Below are positions 54,834 through 64,000 of a stretch of DNA of 64,000 bases, piece by piece. The notes under the pieces are model-generated. The model made no database searches, was not told the origin of the DNA, and was given only the letters and a program-made list of their open reading frames with translations. Location: NCBI GenBank assembly GCA_030323885.1, contig CM059189.1:45701015-45765014 (forward strand), read 5' to 3'. The DNA is from Branchipolynoe longqiensis. Its lineage: Eukaryota > Annelida > Polychaeta > Phyllodocida > Polynoidae. The position numbers and the translations under genes were made by a program. How positions within the stretch are numbered: position 1 is the first letter of the stretch; the number at the start of each line of letters is the position of its first letter.

Positions 54834-54951
54834 AAATGTATTCTATTAATAATCAATGCCATATTTTTGCTATCAATGAAAACATTTCATTTTGGGTTTT
54901 ACTGTTTGCCTCACCACCTGCTCACAAAGCATGCGTTTCCACACCAAGCAG

Positions 54952-55151
54952 GACCGGAGCATCGAGTACAGAAGGATCCTCACCGAGGCCATCCTAAGCG
55001 CGCATATGATGCGGCTAGGCGTTGGACCAGAGATCATCGGCTTGATGCAAAGTACTCCAGAGAACTTTGATCTACCTGCGATTGTCAGCCGATTCGTGCC
55101 AGGCACAATCACCCTGGACCAGCTGATTTACAATATCAACTCGTACAGGCC
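54952..55151 (+). CDS. protein kinase gene, exon with alpha-C helix and hinge
   Basis: Acceptor CACCAAGCAG (a second AG at 54948 is also in phase) and donor GTGAGT at 55152. The exon enters in phase 0, matching the exon ending at 44267, and leaves two bases. The frame gives RRILTEAILSAHMMRLGV (the alpha-C Glu is likely in LTEAIL), then IVSRFVPGTITLDQL, a hinge-like region. The intron before it is 10,684 nt. Confidence 0.82.
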
Positions 55152-55402
55152 GTGAGTTTCACAGAACTGATCACTGCGAGTTGAATCAACCAAATGTCCA
55201 TTTGTTTCATCAACGAAAGGAGAATTGTATTTTTGTTTCTCTTTTTTCGTTGATACAACCAAGCCATGCTCCGACATCAGAATAAGAATGTGTTTGGGGG
55301 GGGGGGGGGGGTAGCACTCACTGTGCCCCTGTAGATCCTCAGGTATAATCTTTCCTTGAACACCATCTTTTATGTGTCAGTACTGTGGCGGGATAATACA
55401 GA

Positions 55403-55620
55403 TGTGTTGTTTGTTTGTTGTTGTTTCACGTCCTAGCAACATCTAAGGTCATATTAGGACGGGTACGACTTGTGACAGTGCACACTCATGACAACTTTTA
55501 TAGTGCTGCCTCACTGGGAGACCAGGCCGCCAGCACCATGTCATGATATCCCACTAAGTCACAGTATCCTGAGACTGAGCCAACCGATCCTTGCCCTATC
55601 GTAATAATGCCTAACCTGGT
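55403..55620 (-). repeat. tRNA-derived SINE family 1, 5' truncated
   Basis: 3' end with a GTTTGTTGTTGTTTCACGTCC complement tail; the body runs to about 55610 and the head is missing. The fragment at 56146-56279 could be its displaced 5' part. Confidence 0.75.
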
Positions 55621-56145
55621 CCCCTGGCCTTTGTTTCAACATAGGTCACCACCGTGCTCGTTTCAAAGGCCAGGCACATAGGTGCATGAGTTTTCTGCTA
55701 TTATCACCCACTTTTGTTGGTGCCAATCTAAACAATGTGATTAGCAAAATGGACATTTCAGTGCCCTCTTTAAGCATTGCATGCACAGAGAAAATAATTT
55801 ATTATGCAATATATATTACTTGGGTATGTTGCAAATATGTCAATGAATTATTCTGGATTCTGATTTCATTCAGAAAATATTGGGAAAGTGATATTTAATG
55901 GCATGATCTGAGTCCAAATTTGATAAATTTGATGTCTTCTTGAAAAAACCCACTCCACTTCACATACAGTGTCATCTTGTATTGCAAATCCTATATATTT
56001 TTTAAACAATGGAATAGACACTATAAGATATTGAGATCTTATTTTCTAAATGACGTTGAATGGCATATTGTATGAAATGAGTTATGTTAGTTTTAGCAAT
56101 TCATATCAATGAATGATATCAGGAGTATTTCTCATATGCATAACT

Positions 56146-56279
56146 GCGCCTGGCTAGGAAGCGACAAGTATCAATTTTTAAGTCATTGGTTTGACTCGAC
56201 CATGGTTCGAACCCACGATCCCATGGTCTACGAACAGGGGAGACGGACGCTCTAACTCATTCGGCCATCCCATCTGGTC
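56146..56279 (-). repeat. tRNA-derived SINE family 1 (head II), head only
   Basis: Head complement GGCCATCCCATCTGGTC at 56263-56279 and B box complement GGTTCGAACCC. It breaks off where 55620 also breaks (TAATGCC / TGCGCCTGGCTAGG), suggesting one SINE split by a 520-bp insertion. Confidence 0.7.
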
Positions 56280-57150
56280 GGATATTACAGAAGTGATAGT
56301 ACTTAGTAGAATATCCAGCGTCGCATGTTCGTATTGCATTATGCTAAATATTGAATACATTTTAGTTTAAATACTGACAGATTGACTCAGTGCTGTGCCA
56401 GTAGGGACAACAGTGCAAACATTAGCTGTTTTTAACAGATGGATGTCACATTAACTTGAGGTGATATTTCTGAAATTTGTCACACATGTTTTGTTACCTG
56501 AGAGAACAACCCATCAAGGAGTATGGATATGACTGCCAAATGTGTGGTACTGGACGAAGTCCAATACAAGCTAAACTTAATGTTATTTAAAGATCTAATC
56601 ACATGATTTCATCATGTATTCCTTACACGCAGATTCCATGTATTATTAATGAAATATCACTCTTAGAATGAGATAGTTGAACTCAAACCCAGTAGGTTAG
56701 CATTGACCTGCCCTGTATCATTAAATGGCTATTACTCTAGTTCTGTGATGCTACACAGGGAAGGGCTTACATAGGTTATAAGACATACTCAAATAAACCT
56801 TCAAATGTATGGCAAGTGATAGGGTTTGCACTAAGTCTGTAATTTACCATAGCCTACATTATTATCGACACTCATTACGGCTTGAAATGTGAATGATACT
56901 AATAGCCAGAGCTTGACCACAGAGACCCTCCGACAACGGCTGGGCCCTAAATATTCCTAGCGAATAGATTTATTCAAGGTATAGACAGTATGACTAGTCA
57001 TAGTTAATCATAATACAAAATTGTAAATAAGTAAAGTGATTTGGGTTATGGTAGTGTCGACTGTTTTCGGTGAATTTCTATTTAATTGTTTGCTGTATGA
57101 AAAATAAAATCACCGACCACCTAATGAACCCCATGTGTAAACCATTTCAG

Positions 57151-57286
57151 GAAAACAGTCATGAAGGTGTTAGCAGATGTTGCTGCCAAACTAGGCGTTA
57201 TGCATAGACACCACTATGTTCATAACGATTGTAAAGGGGATAATGTAATTTTAATTCCCGATTACAGAGCCCCAGGCGAATATGTG
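57151..57286 (+). CDS. protein kinase gene, catalytic-loop exon
   Basis: Acceptor ACCATTTCAG and donor GTAAGC. Its first base completes the codon split at 55151 (CC+G, Pro). The frame reads KTVMKVLADVAAKLGVMH, then YVHNDCKGDNVIL, the catalytic loop, with HND in place of HRD and Asp, Lys and Asn in the expected places. It ends in phase 0 after PGEYV. The conserved base Asp argues for an active-type fold, but the Cys before Lys is unusual. Confidence 0.85.
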
Positions 57287-59348
57287 GTAAGCTACAGATC
57301 ATCCATGTACACATATATACGTTATATATAGTTTTTTTTTTTTTTTTTTGCGTGTTTCTGTGTAATAACATCTATTTTACATTAAAGCAAATATATTTCC
57401 TGTTTGAACCACTCTAAAGAAAATTGAAAATACCTCAGTTTTACCCTCCCTTCTCTCCACTGACCCAGCCATTTTCACAACAACACCCCACCCCACCCCA
57501 CCCCACCCACCACCCAACCCCACCCCCCCACAACACAAAAACCCAAAACCCCCTTCAGTGCTTTCAGCCAATCACAGCCCAGCTTGTCCATTGCAAATGG
57601 CCGCCGCCTGTGGAGGCCGCCATTTTCGAGGCGGCCAACAGCTAAATCCGTTCAGACTAGCCTGACGTCACGGGCGCCTCCGAGGCGCCTCCGAGACGGA
57701 GCCTGAACGCGGCCCAGCTGTCACATGACCAATCTAGGTCACTCGACACCACCAAGTGGAAAAGTTCAGTACTAAGCATGCACCACCCTGGGCTTAATCG
57801 ATTAATCAACTCGGGTCACCCAAGCCACTTTTTGGCGCATGCGCACATCCAACAGACTCGGGTTGAATAAACGAATATGCTCAGGGTGGACAAAATGGTG
57901 GCTTAATCTAAAACATACTATTTTTTTTCAATAACCGATATAAGTACAGCAAAATAGGATTTAAAGTATGTTATAATTGTAGAAGCTGACAATCTTGGTT
58001 ATTAAAAAAAAAGCATTAGAACAACATGTTGGACTTGTACTGGTAGCTGTTATCCTACAGGTACTAGCACAGATCTGACGTCATCACTCCTAGCAAACCC
58101 CAGCCAAGAGGTGGGTTACTGGGGTCGGGTCGTTTTGCACACGGCATGTATATTTCTCGACTCCACTCGCGGTGTTCGATTTGAAATTCTGACGACTCAG
58201 GTGACACGAGTTTTTCGGGTCGTGTTAATCGATTACCTTCCCTAGTGGCACAAATCTGATCTAGGTCACTCTACACCACCTAGTGGAAAAGTTCAGTACT
58301 AATCACGCACCACCCTGTGGCACAAATCTGAACTATTCCGAGTTTGTTTGTTTTCCCGACGAGGTATATAGCTCGCCACTTTAATCTTTTCACATATATC
58401 CCTCCAAAGAGTAAGAATACCAATTCTATAAAGAAAATAACTTCTCTGCTCTTTCCATAATTGTTTTGACCATTAACCTACTGGAAAACACATTGGGCCC
58501 ATTTACCATGAAACGGCCCATATATTATAAGCAACACCTGTAATCATACTGGACATTTCACAGACATCCTGACTGGGAGGAAAGCACTCTAATAGAATCC
58601 ACACCCTTACCTAGACACACAGAGAATTACAGCTCTGCCTTAATGGCTAACTTTCAATGCTGATTTATGATATGGTACAGGGAGTCACGGTCATTTTGAT
58701 CCGTTTGATATATAACCAAGTTTGATGGATTGATTGTCTACCAGTTGCTCATATATTTGGCAACATAATGCCACTAAATAATATGACGGGTTCAGGTGCA
58801 AAAATTGACAAATGCCATCTAGGCTGAAATGAAACAATGACTACCATGTTTGAGCTGAAGCTGCCCTCATTCCGACAATCAAATCCATTTTTCCATAGAA
58901 GCGCTTAATGATGCCCTACTCAATATGAAACTGATAAAATTTAACTGAAAAGCACAACAATAAATAACATTTAACAGAAAAATGAAATGGATTTATCGAT
59001 TTGTGCGCATAAACCCTTCATCTGAAAACATTAATTAAAGAAATTCGATAAGAGTCAAGGAATAATAGAACATTGGTGAAATGGTGTAACACGTGGCAGT
59101 CATGGTGTGTAAATACCACTGAGTATTGTTTCAAGTAAGTAGACCAGTCTTATATAGTGAATGTATCTCTATATTATTCCTCAGTCCCAAACATACATAG
59201 TAATGAAATATCTTAACTGTTGTCAACATTATTTTCTCTCATAAATATCTAATTGTTAACATTCTTTTCTATCTCATAAATATATAATTGTTGACAATTG
59301 CTTTCTAACTCATATCTAATTGTTAACATTATTTCCTATCTCATCCAG
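57287..59348. other. kinase intron with repeats
   Basis: A T run lies at 57331-57349 and a C/A-rich tract at 57480-57545. The repeat element at 57731-58314 is listed separately. 58315-59348 shows nothing recognisable beyond ATCTCATAAATATATAATTG-like repeats near 59240-59300. Confidence 0.6.
57731..58314. mobile_element. repeat element bounded by 57-bp direct repeats
   Basis: AATCTAGGTCACTCGACACC..GCACCACCCTG at 57731-57790 recurs at 58258-58314. Between them lies about 465 bp with inverted ends (TTAATCGATTAATC / GTTAATCGATTACC) and an interior matching the reverse complement of the TIR element at 30454-30864. Confidence 0.65.
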
Positions 59349-59505
59349 GTGTACCTCATAGATTTTGGTCACACCACCTCTAACAAGCCTGTAAATGGCA
59401 TCAGCCGTATGTCTACTGGTAATAGGCTAAGCAGAAATCGGCTAATAGTGTCTGAACTGGCGATGAACAGCAGAGCCTCCAAAAAAGATGATGTTTTAAA
59501 ATTTG
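59349..59505 (+). CDS. protein kinase gene, DFG exon
   Basis: Acceptor TCTCATCCAG and donor GTGAGT. It enters in phase 0, matching 57286, and leaves one base. The frame begins VYLIDFGHTTS, giving the DFG metal-binding motif, then an activation-segment-like stretch SELAMNSRASKKDDVLKF. The APE motif and C-lobe exons are not found before 61321; they probably lie beyond the window. Confidence 0.83.
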
Positions 59506-59607
59506 GTGAGTTTGTATATATAAATGTATATTACTTTCTTTCATATCAGCAAAATTATGTAGAGTACACCACTTCAATCACATGAAAGACATAATGATAA
59601 TTCAGGA

Positions 59608-60127
59608 CAGGAGGCGGACTACATAGTATGGCAATTTATTCAAGAAGAACAGTGTAATGCATAGAGTCAAGTAAGCATGGTGAATTAGAGGTAAGTTAAG
59701 TGGCAAAGTAAAGTGGCATAGGTTATTAAGGCAATGTAGTCAATGTTCATAAGGTCAAATGTCATATCGAGGCAAAGTCATTTATCGTGAGTTAGAGTCT
59801 TAAGTGACCCGGGCCTCAACCCTATCAGATTGTAGTTGGGTGGGTGGGACGGTGAGAATAGGTCTTATCGGTGTGGTTGCAGGAGGAGAAGTGGCCGAGG
59901 TGATGGGGAGGCGGAAGGGAGGAAGGGGGGGGGGGAGGTACCAGCGGCGGGACCAGCGGGGGAACCAGCGGAGGTTGTGGTGGCGGCATCTGGAGGGAGT
60001 GGGGTGAGTGAGGGAAGGAAGGTGGTGGCGCCATCTGGGTGGTTGAGGGGTGTGTGGGGAGTGGTGTGAAGGAGGAAGGGAAGGAAGGGGCGGTAGGGCC
60101 GGGGGAGGGTGGTCGTCCGCCTCCCGC
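59608..60127 (-). mobile_element. putative solo A-B repeat of a YR retrotransposon (element E)
   Basis: The - strand half at 60127-59830 is GC-rich, C-run-rich sequence like an A repeat. The half at 59805-59608 is AT-rich and ends with AATAAA (complement at 59635-59640), then CCGCCTCC, as the B repeats of element B do. Length (about 520 bp) equals A2+B2 of element B (514 bp). Outer ends CAGGAGGCGGAC and GTCCGCCTCCCG are inverted. No coding frame is credible. Confidence 0.45.
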
Positions 60128-61321
60128 CGAATTACCCATATTGCCAATTCAATATGGACAATGATGGTGAGATTATTAGGTGCGTCTTGAGGCAGCTAAA
60201 TGTGACTAGATTGGGAGTTTGATGGATAATTCAACCATATATGACCATGTTATTACATTTACATAGAATAAGCCACTGCTACTCAACCAACCCAATGAGG
60301 ATCTGTCTACTGAAGAGAGCTCACGCTTGTGTAGTATGACTGGCCACAGAAGTCTACATTTTATCTCCCAAATGATGCTTTGAACAAGGCAGTGAGTGGG
60401 AATCGAATAGATGTGATTTAGGGATGACTAAATTGGGGTTATTATTGCATTATTTATTATTGTATTTATTTGCAGGGTGTAGGGTGATACTGCTAGGGAG
60501 GTGTGAGTGGATAGTTTGGTGGCACTGTGATCAGATGATCATCTAATTGTTGTGAAATTAAGGTCGACAATGTGGTTTGGTTACTGCAGTGGTGGTGTGG
60601 TGCAGGTGTAGAGGCATCATCATGTTAAATAGTCAGGTAAGGGAGGTGTTCGATCGGATGTTGGTAGGACAGTAGTGCGACTCCCAATAGAAGCAGGAAG
60701 ACAGGTGTCAAGTGAGAGGTGGGGGTAGAAAGAGAGGGCATGGCAGTGAGCAGTGCATCTTACGGCAGGGAGATGATATATTTCATGAGGTCTGGTGGTG
60801 TAGGACGCTTATCCAGTAAGGTGCAACCTGAGTGATGGCGCAAATCTGAGAAACATTGGCTCAGCTTTTATCGATAGTGTAATTGCATTCCACACCTTTC
60901 TCCCTTTGGATATTGAAGCGTTGGCCAGGCTGTTTGTTGATGCTACTGGAACACGGAGGAGCACTCCCTCACACATTTTTGTCCAAATACCGTCAGGTCT
61001 AAGTAGAGTGGATCTTGAGATCTTTTCACATCTCATTGCAAGTTGGTCAAGTCTCATTCTCTCGTGACTGTCCTGGGTAGTTAATGTTTTGCCTTTGGAA
61101 GCTGTTGTGGTCTCTTCTGTACTTGCTGTAATATATATCTCCACTTCCACAACTGTGGTGCTCTAATTACAAGGACTCATCCCTCTATTGGAGGAGTATC
61201 ATTTCCATTAAAAATGTCTGATTTAGCTTCTTAAACTGCTATAGTTTAATGTAGCAGGATGACCATCCCCAGAACTCCAATAGATCACTAGTTGAAAAGT
61301 TTGGTTTGGTCGTAATGCGTA
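60128..61321. other. spacer, probably kinase intron
   Basis: TATTTGCAG occurs at 60467-60475, but what follows does not extend the kinase. A 113-codon - strand frame lies at 60809-61150 (separate entry). Confidence 0.4.
60809..61150 (-). pseudogene. possible C-terminal fragment of a retrotransposon RT
   Basis: A 113-codon frame ending KGRKVWNAITLSIKAEPMF then LRFAPSLRLHL. This pattern (R-x-x-x-WN-x-I/L-P..I..F-x-x-L-x-x-HL) is typical of the end of CR1/L2/Jockey-type LINE proteins. No catalytic region is present, and the match is short, so it may be chance. Confidence 0.35.
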
Positions 61322-61612
61322 GCATTGCGGTTGATGCAAGGAGAGGAAGAGACCCTCCCCCGCCCCCGGGCTGTCGCGCAGCATCCTCGCCTCACCCGAC
61401 GCCCGCTGCTCACCTCTCCCTCGCCCTCCCCCGGGCCGCCCCGCTTTCACACCTCACCTGCTGTCGCCCTCCAGCCCTCCTTATAAGGCCGCCCGCCGGC
61501 CTCCCTCAGTCACTCGCCTCCCTGCCTCCGTCCAGTTTCAAGCATTTTCCTGTCTTGGCTCTCCACCACGCCGACTCCACCTCGGACCTCTGCAACTCCT
61601 CAGGCCGCAAGC
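61322..61612 (+). repeat. A1 repeat / leader of YR element D
   Basis: C-rich leader with a CCTTATAAGG TATA-like palindrome at about 61478-61487, a candidate core promoter. Its left 20 bp equal the A2 start of element B. The second copy would be downstream, outside the window. Confidence 0.7.
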
Positions 61613-62818
61613 ATGCCACGACAAGGAAAAGGAAAAGGCCGGAAGGGGTCCCGGGCGACGGCCCTGGCCACCCCGGGACCATCCTCAAGCTCGCGGCGGG
61701 ACGAGTCACCCTCCTCGGCCCCGGCGTCCCCCTCGGCGCCCTCGGACCGCACCTCGGGCGCCGACACGACGGCGATCTTGGAGGCCCTCCAGCACCTCCG
61801 GACCGAGCAGCGCCAGACTGCCGCCCGCATCGACGCCCGGATGGACGCCCTGGAGGCGGGGGAGCCCCGAGCCCCCCCGGAGACCCCCTCACCTGCACCC
61901 AGACGCCAGGCCGCCTACACCACCGCGCCCGCCCCGGCACCTCGGGCGCGCGCCCCGGCCGGGGCCCGGCCCCCGCCGCCACCTCAGGCGACCCTGCCGG
62001 GAGCAGCACACGCCCAGTACGAGAGATACCACCACCTCGCCAGCCAAGCAGCCCCTGCCCCGCCCCCTGCCTACTACGATGAGCCGACCCAGCACACCCC
62101 CGCCTCCGCGGCCGACGCCGTACGGGAAATACTGGCTTCCGCCGAGGCGCGGCACTCCGTACGGCGCCAAGGTATACCAGCAGAATACATCTTCCCCTCA
62201 GACCTAGTGGAGAGGGGGCCCGAGAGGAAGCCGGTGAAGAGGGGCGAGGCGACGAAAGACGAGTATAGCCTCGCCCTTCTCACCCTCATCGACCACCCCA
62301 ACTTCCCCGCCCACTCCGCCCAAGGCCTGCACCACCACCACCTCACCGTACTGAGGGACAACCTCGTCTACCCGTGGCCGACCGTCCGCCGTTATTCCGA
62401 GACGGTGTTCACTTGGATAGCGGACGGGAGGCTCCCCCACGGGTGGCACGACCCGGTTGCCCTCAACCTCCTGAGGGTCGAATCCCTCACCATGCCCGCC
62501 CACCAAGCAGCCAACACAACAGCCCGCCCCCAAGACCCAGAAAGACCCCGGCCCCAGCCCCGCGCCCAGACCGACACCCGGATCCCCTACAGCAGGGACC
62601 TCCACGGGGCACCCTGCAACTCATGGAACCGGGACCCTACCTCATGCACCCAAGCCACCCCGGGGGAGGTCCACGGCCAAGGGGCCACCAAGCAGCGTCA
62701 CACGTGCACGTACTGCGCCAATGTACGGAAAGTCCTCACCATGCATAGTGAGGACAGATGCATGGCGAAACGCACACGTGAGCGCGCGGCACCCGCCACC
62801 TCGCCGGATTTTCAGTGA
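61613..62818 (+). CDS. Gag-like protein of YR element D
   Basis: An ATG-started 401-codon frame. The N-terminus is basic and Ser/Pro/Ala-rich, followed by a predicted coiled coil around residues 50-85 (EALQHLRTEQRQTAARID) and a Pro/Ala-rich linker. The conserved domain begins near 190. It contains LTVLRDNLVYPWPTVRRYSE, then IADGRLPHGWHDP near residue 270. The C-terminus has a CNSWN element and a finger C-x2-C-x9-H-x4-C near 364-384. A GTGA overlap joins its stop to the next frame. Homologues are the broken gags of B and C. A nucleocapsid role is inferred. Confidence 0.8.
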   Translation: MPRQGKGKGRKGSRATALATPGPSSSSRRDESPSSAPASPSAPSDRTSGADTTAILEALQHLRTEQRQTAARIDARMDALEAGEPRAPPETPSPAPRRQAAYTTAPAPAPRARAPAGARPPPPPQATLPGAAHAQYERYHHLASQAAPAPPPAYYDEPTQHTPASAADAVREILASAEARHSVRRQGIPAEYIFPSDLVERGPERKPVKRGEATKDEYSLALLTLIDHPNFPAHSAQGLHHHHLTVLRDNLVYPWPTVRRYSETVFTWIADGRLPHGWHDPVALNLLRVESLTMPAHQAANTTARPQDPERPRPQPRAQTDTRIPYSRDLHGAPCNSWNRDPTSCTQATPGEVHGQGATKQRHTCTYCANVRKVLTMHSEDRCMAKRTRERAAPATSPDFQ

Positions 62819-63622
62819 GCCGGCACCTCACGACCGGCCCGGAGGCCCTCAACCGGCCCACTAATCACAAAAAAGCCGTCCTCTCCACCAGAACGCCATC
62901 CAGCCCCCCTGTAACCGCCCCCGGCCTCCAGCCGGAGGCCCACCGGAGCACCATCAGCTTCCCCGAGGCGCGGCCTGACCACCGCCTCGCCGCCGACCTC
63001 GTCTGCACCAATCCCTCAGCCGGGGACCATCACCCCACCCCTAAGGCTCTCAACGCCTCCCAGCACCCGCTGCTCACCAACACCCTCGACCCGGACGTCC
63101 ACCTCGACCCCGGCGATACCGCCTTCCTCTGCCCCCCCCGACGACCACCCTCCCGACCCCCCCGCTCAACCGCCCGTCCCCCAACCCCGCCCCCACCCCC
63201 CAGGAATTTGCTGCCCCCCCTCTCCCGCCCTCGCCGCACCTCCTCCCCCTCCCCCCCCCCAAAACCCCCCCCGCCTCGGCGCCCACCCTCGATGAGTCGA
63301 CTATCGACGTCATCGACCCCCACCTTCAGGCCACCCTCCCCGCCACCCCCTCCTGCGGCCCTACCCCCTCCCATTACCGGCCCACCATCCTCTCTACCTG
63401 GCCCCACACCTCCGGCTAGGCGTGGGCCCGGTACCCCACCCTTGCCCTCACCTACACCGCCCTCCGGGAAGCGGGCCTACCTAATTTTTTGGCCGCCCGC
63501 ATCCCCCTCCCCTCAGGCCTCCATATCCCTGCCTGGCGCTCCCGGCTCCAGGACTACCCTGACCCGGCCGTCCTCGACTTGCTCGAGTTTGGCTTCCCTG
63601 CCAACTACCCCGCCCTTCCTTC
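62815..63622 (+). pseudogene. N-terminal part of the RT polyprotein of YR element D
   Basis: The frame opened by GTG at 62815 reads LDPGDTAFLCPP, matching element B. It loses its true frame in the C-rich stretch near 63130-63260, then continues in another frame with STIDVIDPHLQATLPA. A TAG at about 63417 interrupts. LREAGLPNFLAARIPLPSGL and the DYPD block follow near 63470-63590. Confidence 0.7.
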
Positions 63623-64000
63623 TCCAACCACCGTGAGCCCCCCGAGTATCACACCCATATCCAGGACTTCGTCGACACGGAGCTGGCCCTCGGCGCCCTC
63701 ATCGGCCCCTTCACTGTCCCCCCCTTCAGCCCCTGGACGCAGGTCTCGCCCATGATGACCCGCCCCAAGTCCGACTCAGGAAAGAGGCGGGTCATCGTCG
63801 ACCTGTCCTATCCCCGAGGCGCCAGCGTGAACTCGGGCATCCCCCGACGCGAGTACCTCGGGGAGCCCCACACCTACACCCTCCCTTCTGTCGCCGACGT
63901 AGGCCGCCGCCTCATCACCGAGGGCATTGGGGCCTACGTCTGGTCGGCAGATATATCCCGGGCCTACCGCCAGCTCCGTGCCGACCTGCTATCCTGCCCT
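63623..64000 (+). pseudogene. reverse transcriptase of YR element D, 5' part
   Basis: An open frame without its own ATG, reached by a -1 change near 63620. It reads HTHIQDFVDTELALGALIGP, MMTRPKSDSGKRRVIVDLSY, GIPRREYLGEPHTYTLPSVA and ends in SADISRAYRQL, the first catalytic Asp motif. It runs off the window, so the YxDD box and RNase H cannot be judged. The equivalent region of element B is less intact. Confidence 0.8.

Larger units (their letters stand above)
55152..57150. other. kinase intron with SINE fragments
   Basis: GTGAGT to TTTCAG. A G run lies at 55297-55311, with SINE pieces at 55403-55620 and 56146-56279. No other feature recognised. Confidence 0.7.
61322..64000 (+). mobile_element. 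YR element D: GC-rich Ngaro-like retrotransposon, cut by the window end
   Basis: Starts GCATTGCGGTTGATGCAAGG, as A2 of element B does, just after AATGCGTA. The order is A1 leader (61322-61612), gag, RT polyprotein N-terminus and RT. Everything beyond motif 2 of the RT lies outside the window. It is a sister of element B in opposite orientation, with an open gag but a broken polyprotein. Confidence 0.85.

Noticed and set aside
57377..57645. Open frames in a C/A-rich tract
   Set aside because: Low-complexity CCCCACC repeats inside the kinase intron; no conserved motif.
60467..60560. Further kinase exon after TATTTGCAG
   Set aside because: The frame required by the one-base overhang gives no kinase C-lobe motif and stops after about 30 codons.
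63580..63630. Programmed frameshift between the RT polyprotein start and RT in elements B and D
   Set aside because: The shift is +1 in element B and -1 in element D and lies at C-rich runs, so decay or homopolymer slippage is the simpler explanation.

Overview
This window reads as non-coding, transposon-packed DNA from a metazoan nuclear genome. The evidence is GT-AG introns with phase-compatible exons, tRNA-derived SINEs, non-LTR retrotransposons, tyrosine-recombinase (YR) retrotransposons, pogo- and hAT-like MITEs and long TA microsatellites. The element mix and the divergent kinase would suit a marine invertebrate (mollusc-, brachiopod- or amphioxus-like), but the phylum cannot be fixed from the sequence. 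There are no bacterial operons, rRNA genes or CRISPR arrays.

Host gene: one split protein-kinase gene runs on the + strand in the right third. Its exons are at about 42466-42542 (tentative), 44083-44267, 54952-55151, 57151-57286 and 59349-59505. Joined, the last four give a glycine loop, the beta-3 lysine, an HND-C-K-GDN catalytic loop and DFG, with matching splice phases. The gene is incomplete at both ends. Its 10.7-kb intron (44268-54951) holds a full-length RTE/BovB-like LINE and a 4.9-kb YR retrotransposon. Another YR element starts downstream at 61.3 kb.

YR retrotransposons: (A) 1211-6170 (+) has intact gag, RT-RNase H and tyrosine recombinase between split direct repeats (A1-ORFs-B1-A2-B2, Ngaro-like). 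(B) 49142-54018 (-) is GC-rich, frameshifted and has the same repeat architecture. (C) about 36120-39470 (-) is of normal GC, has lost its RT, and its recombinase lacks the H-x-x-R segment. (D) 61322 to the window end (+) is a GC-rich sister of B with an open gag. (E) 59608-60127 looks like a solo A-B repeat left by recombination. B, C and D share a gag with an ADGRL..GW motif and an unusual C-x2-C-x9-H-x4-C finger.

Non-LTR elements: an RTE-like ORF of 1014 codons (44643-47687, -), a 5'-truncated sister (24004-24562, -), and a second LINE family with a (GAT)n tail. That second family appears as one 1.8-kb copy (39876-41704, with 13-bp target duplications) and several much shorter copies that join the same 330-bp 5' head to different points near the 3' end.

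Small repeats fill the rest. They include two tRNA-derived SINE families, a MITE family with TTAAAGTTGCATAGTC ends, pogo-like MITEs, a 150-bp-arm palindrome at 31.2 kb, a pair of 287-bp direct repeats, a 446-bp tandem pair, and a striking group of foldback elements. The foldbacks share short ends of the type GGC..TGT(C/T)ACA, but each has its own iterated interior 'word'. These foldbacks and the recurrent LINE deletion junction are the most unusual items.
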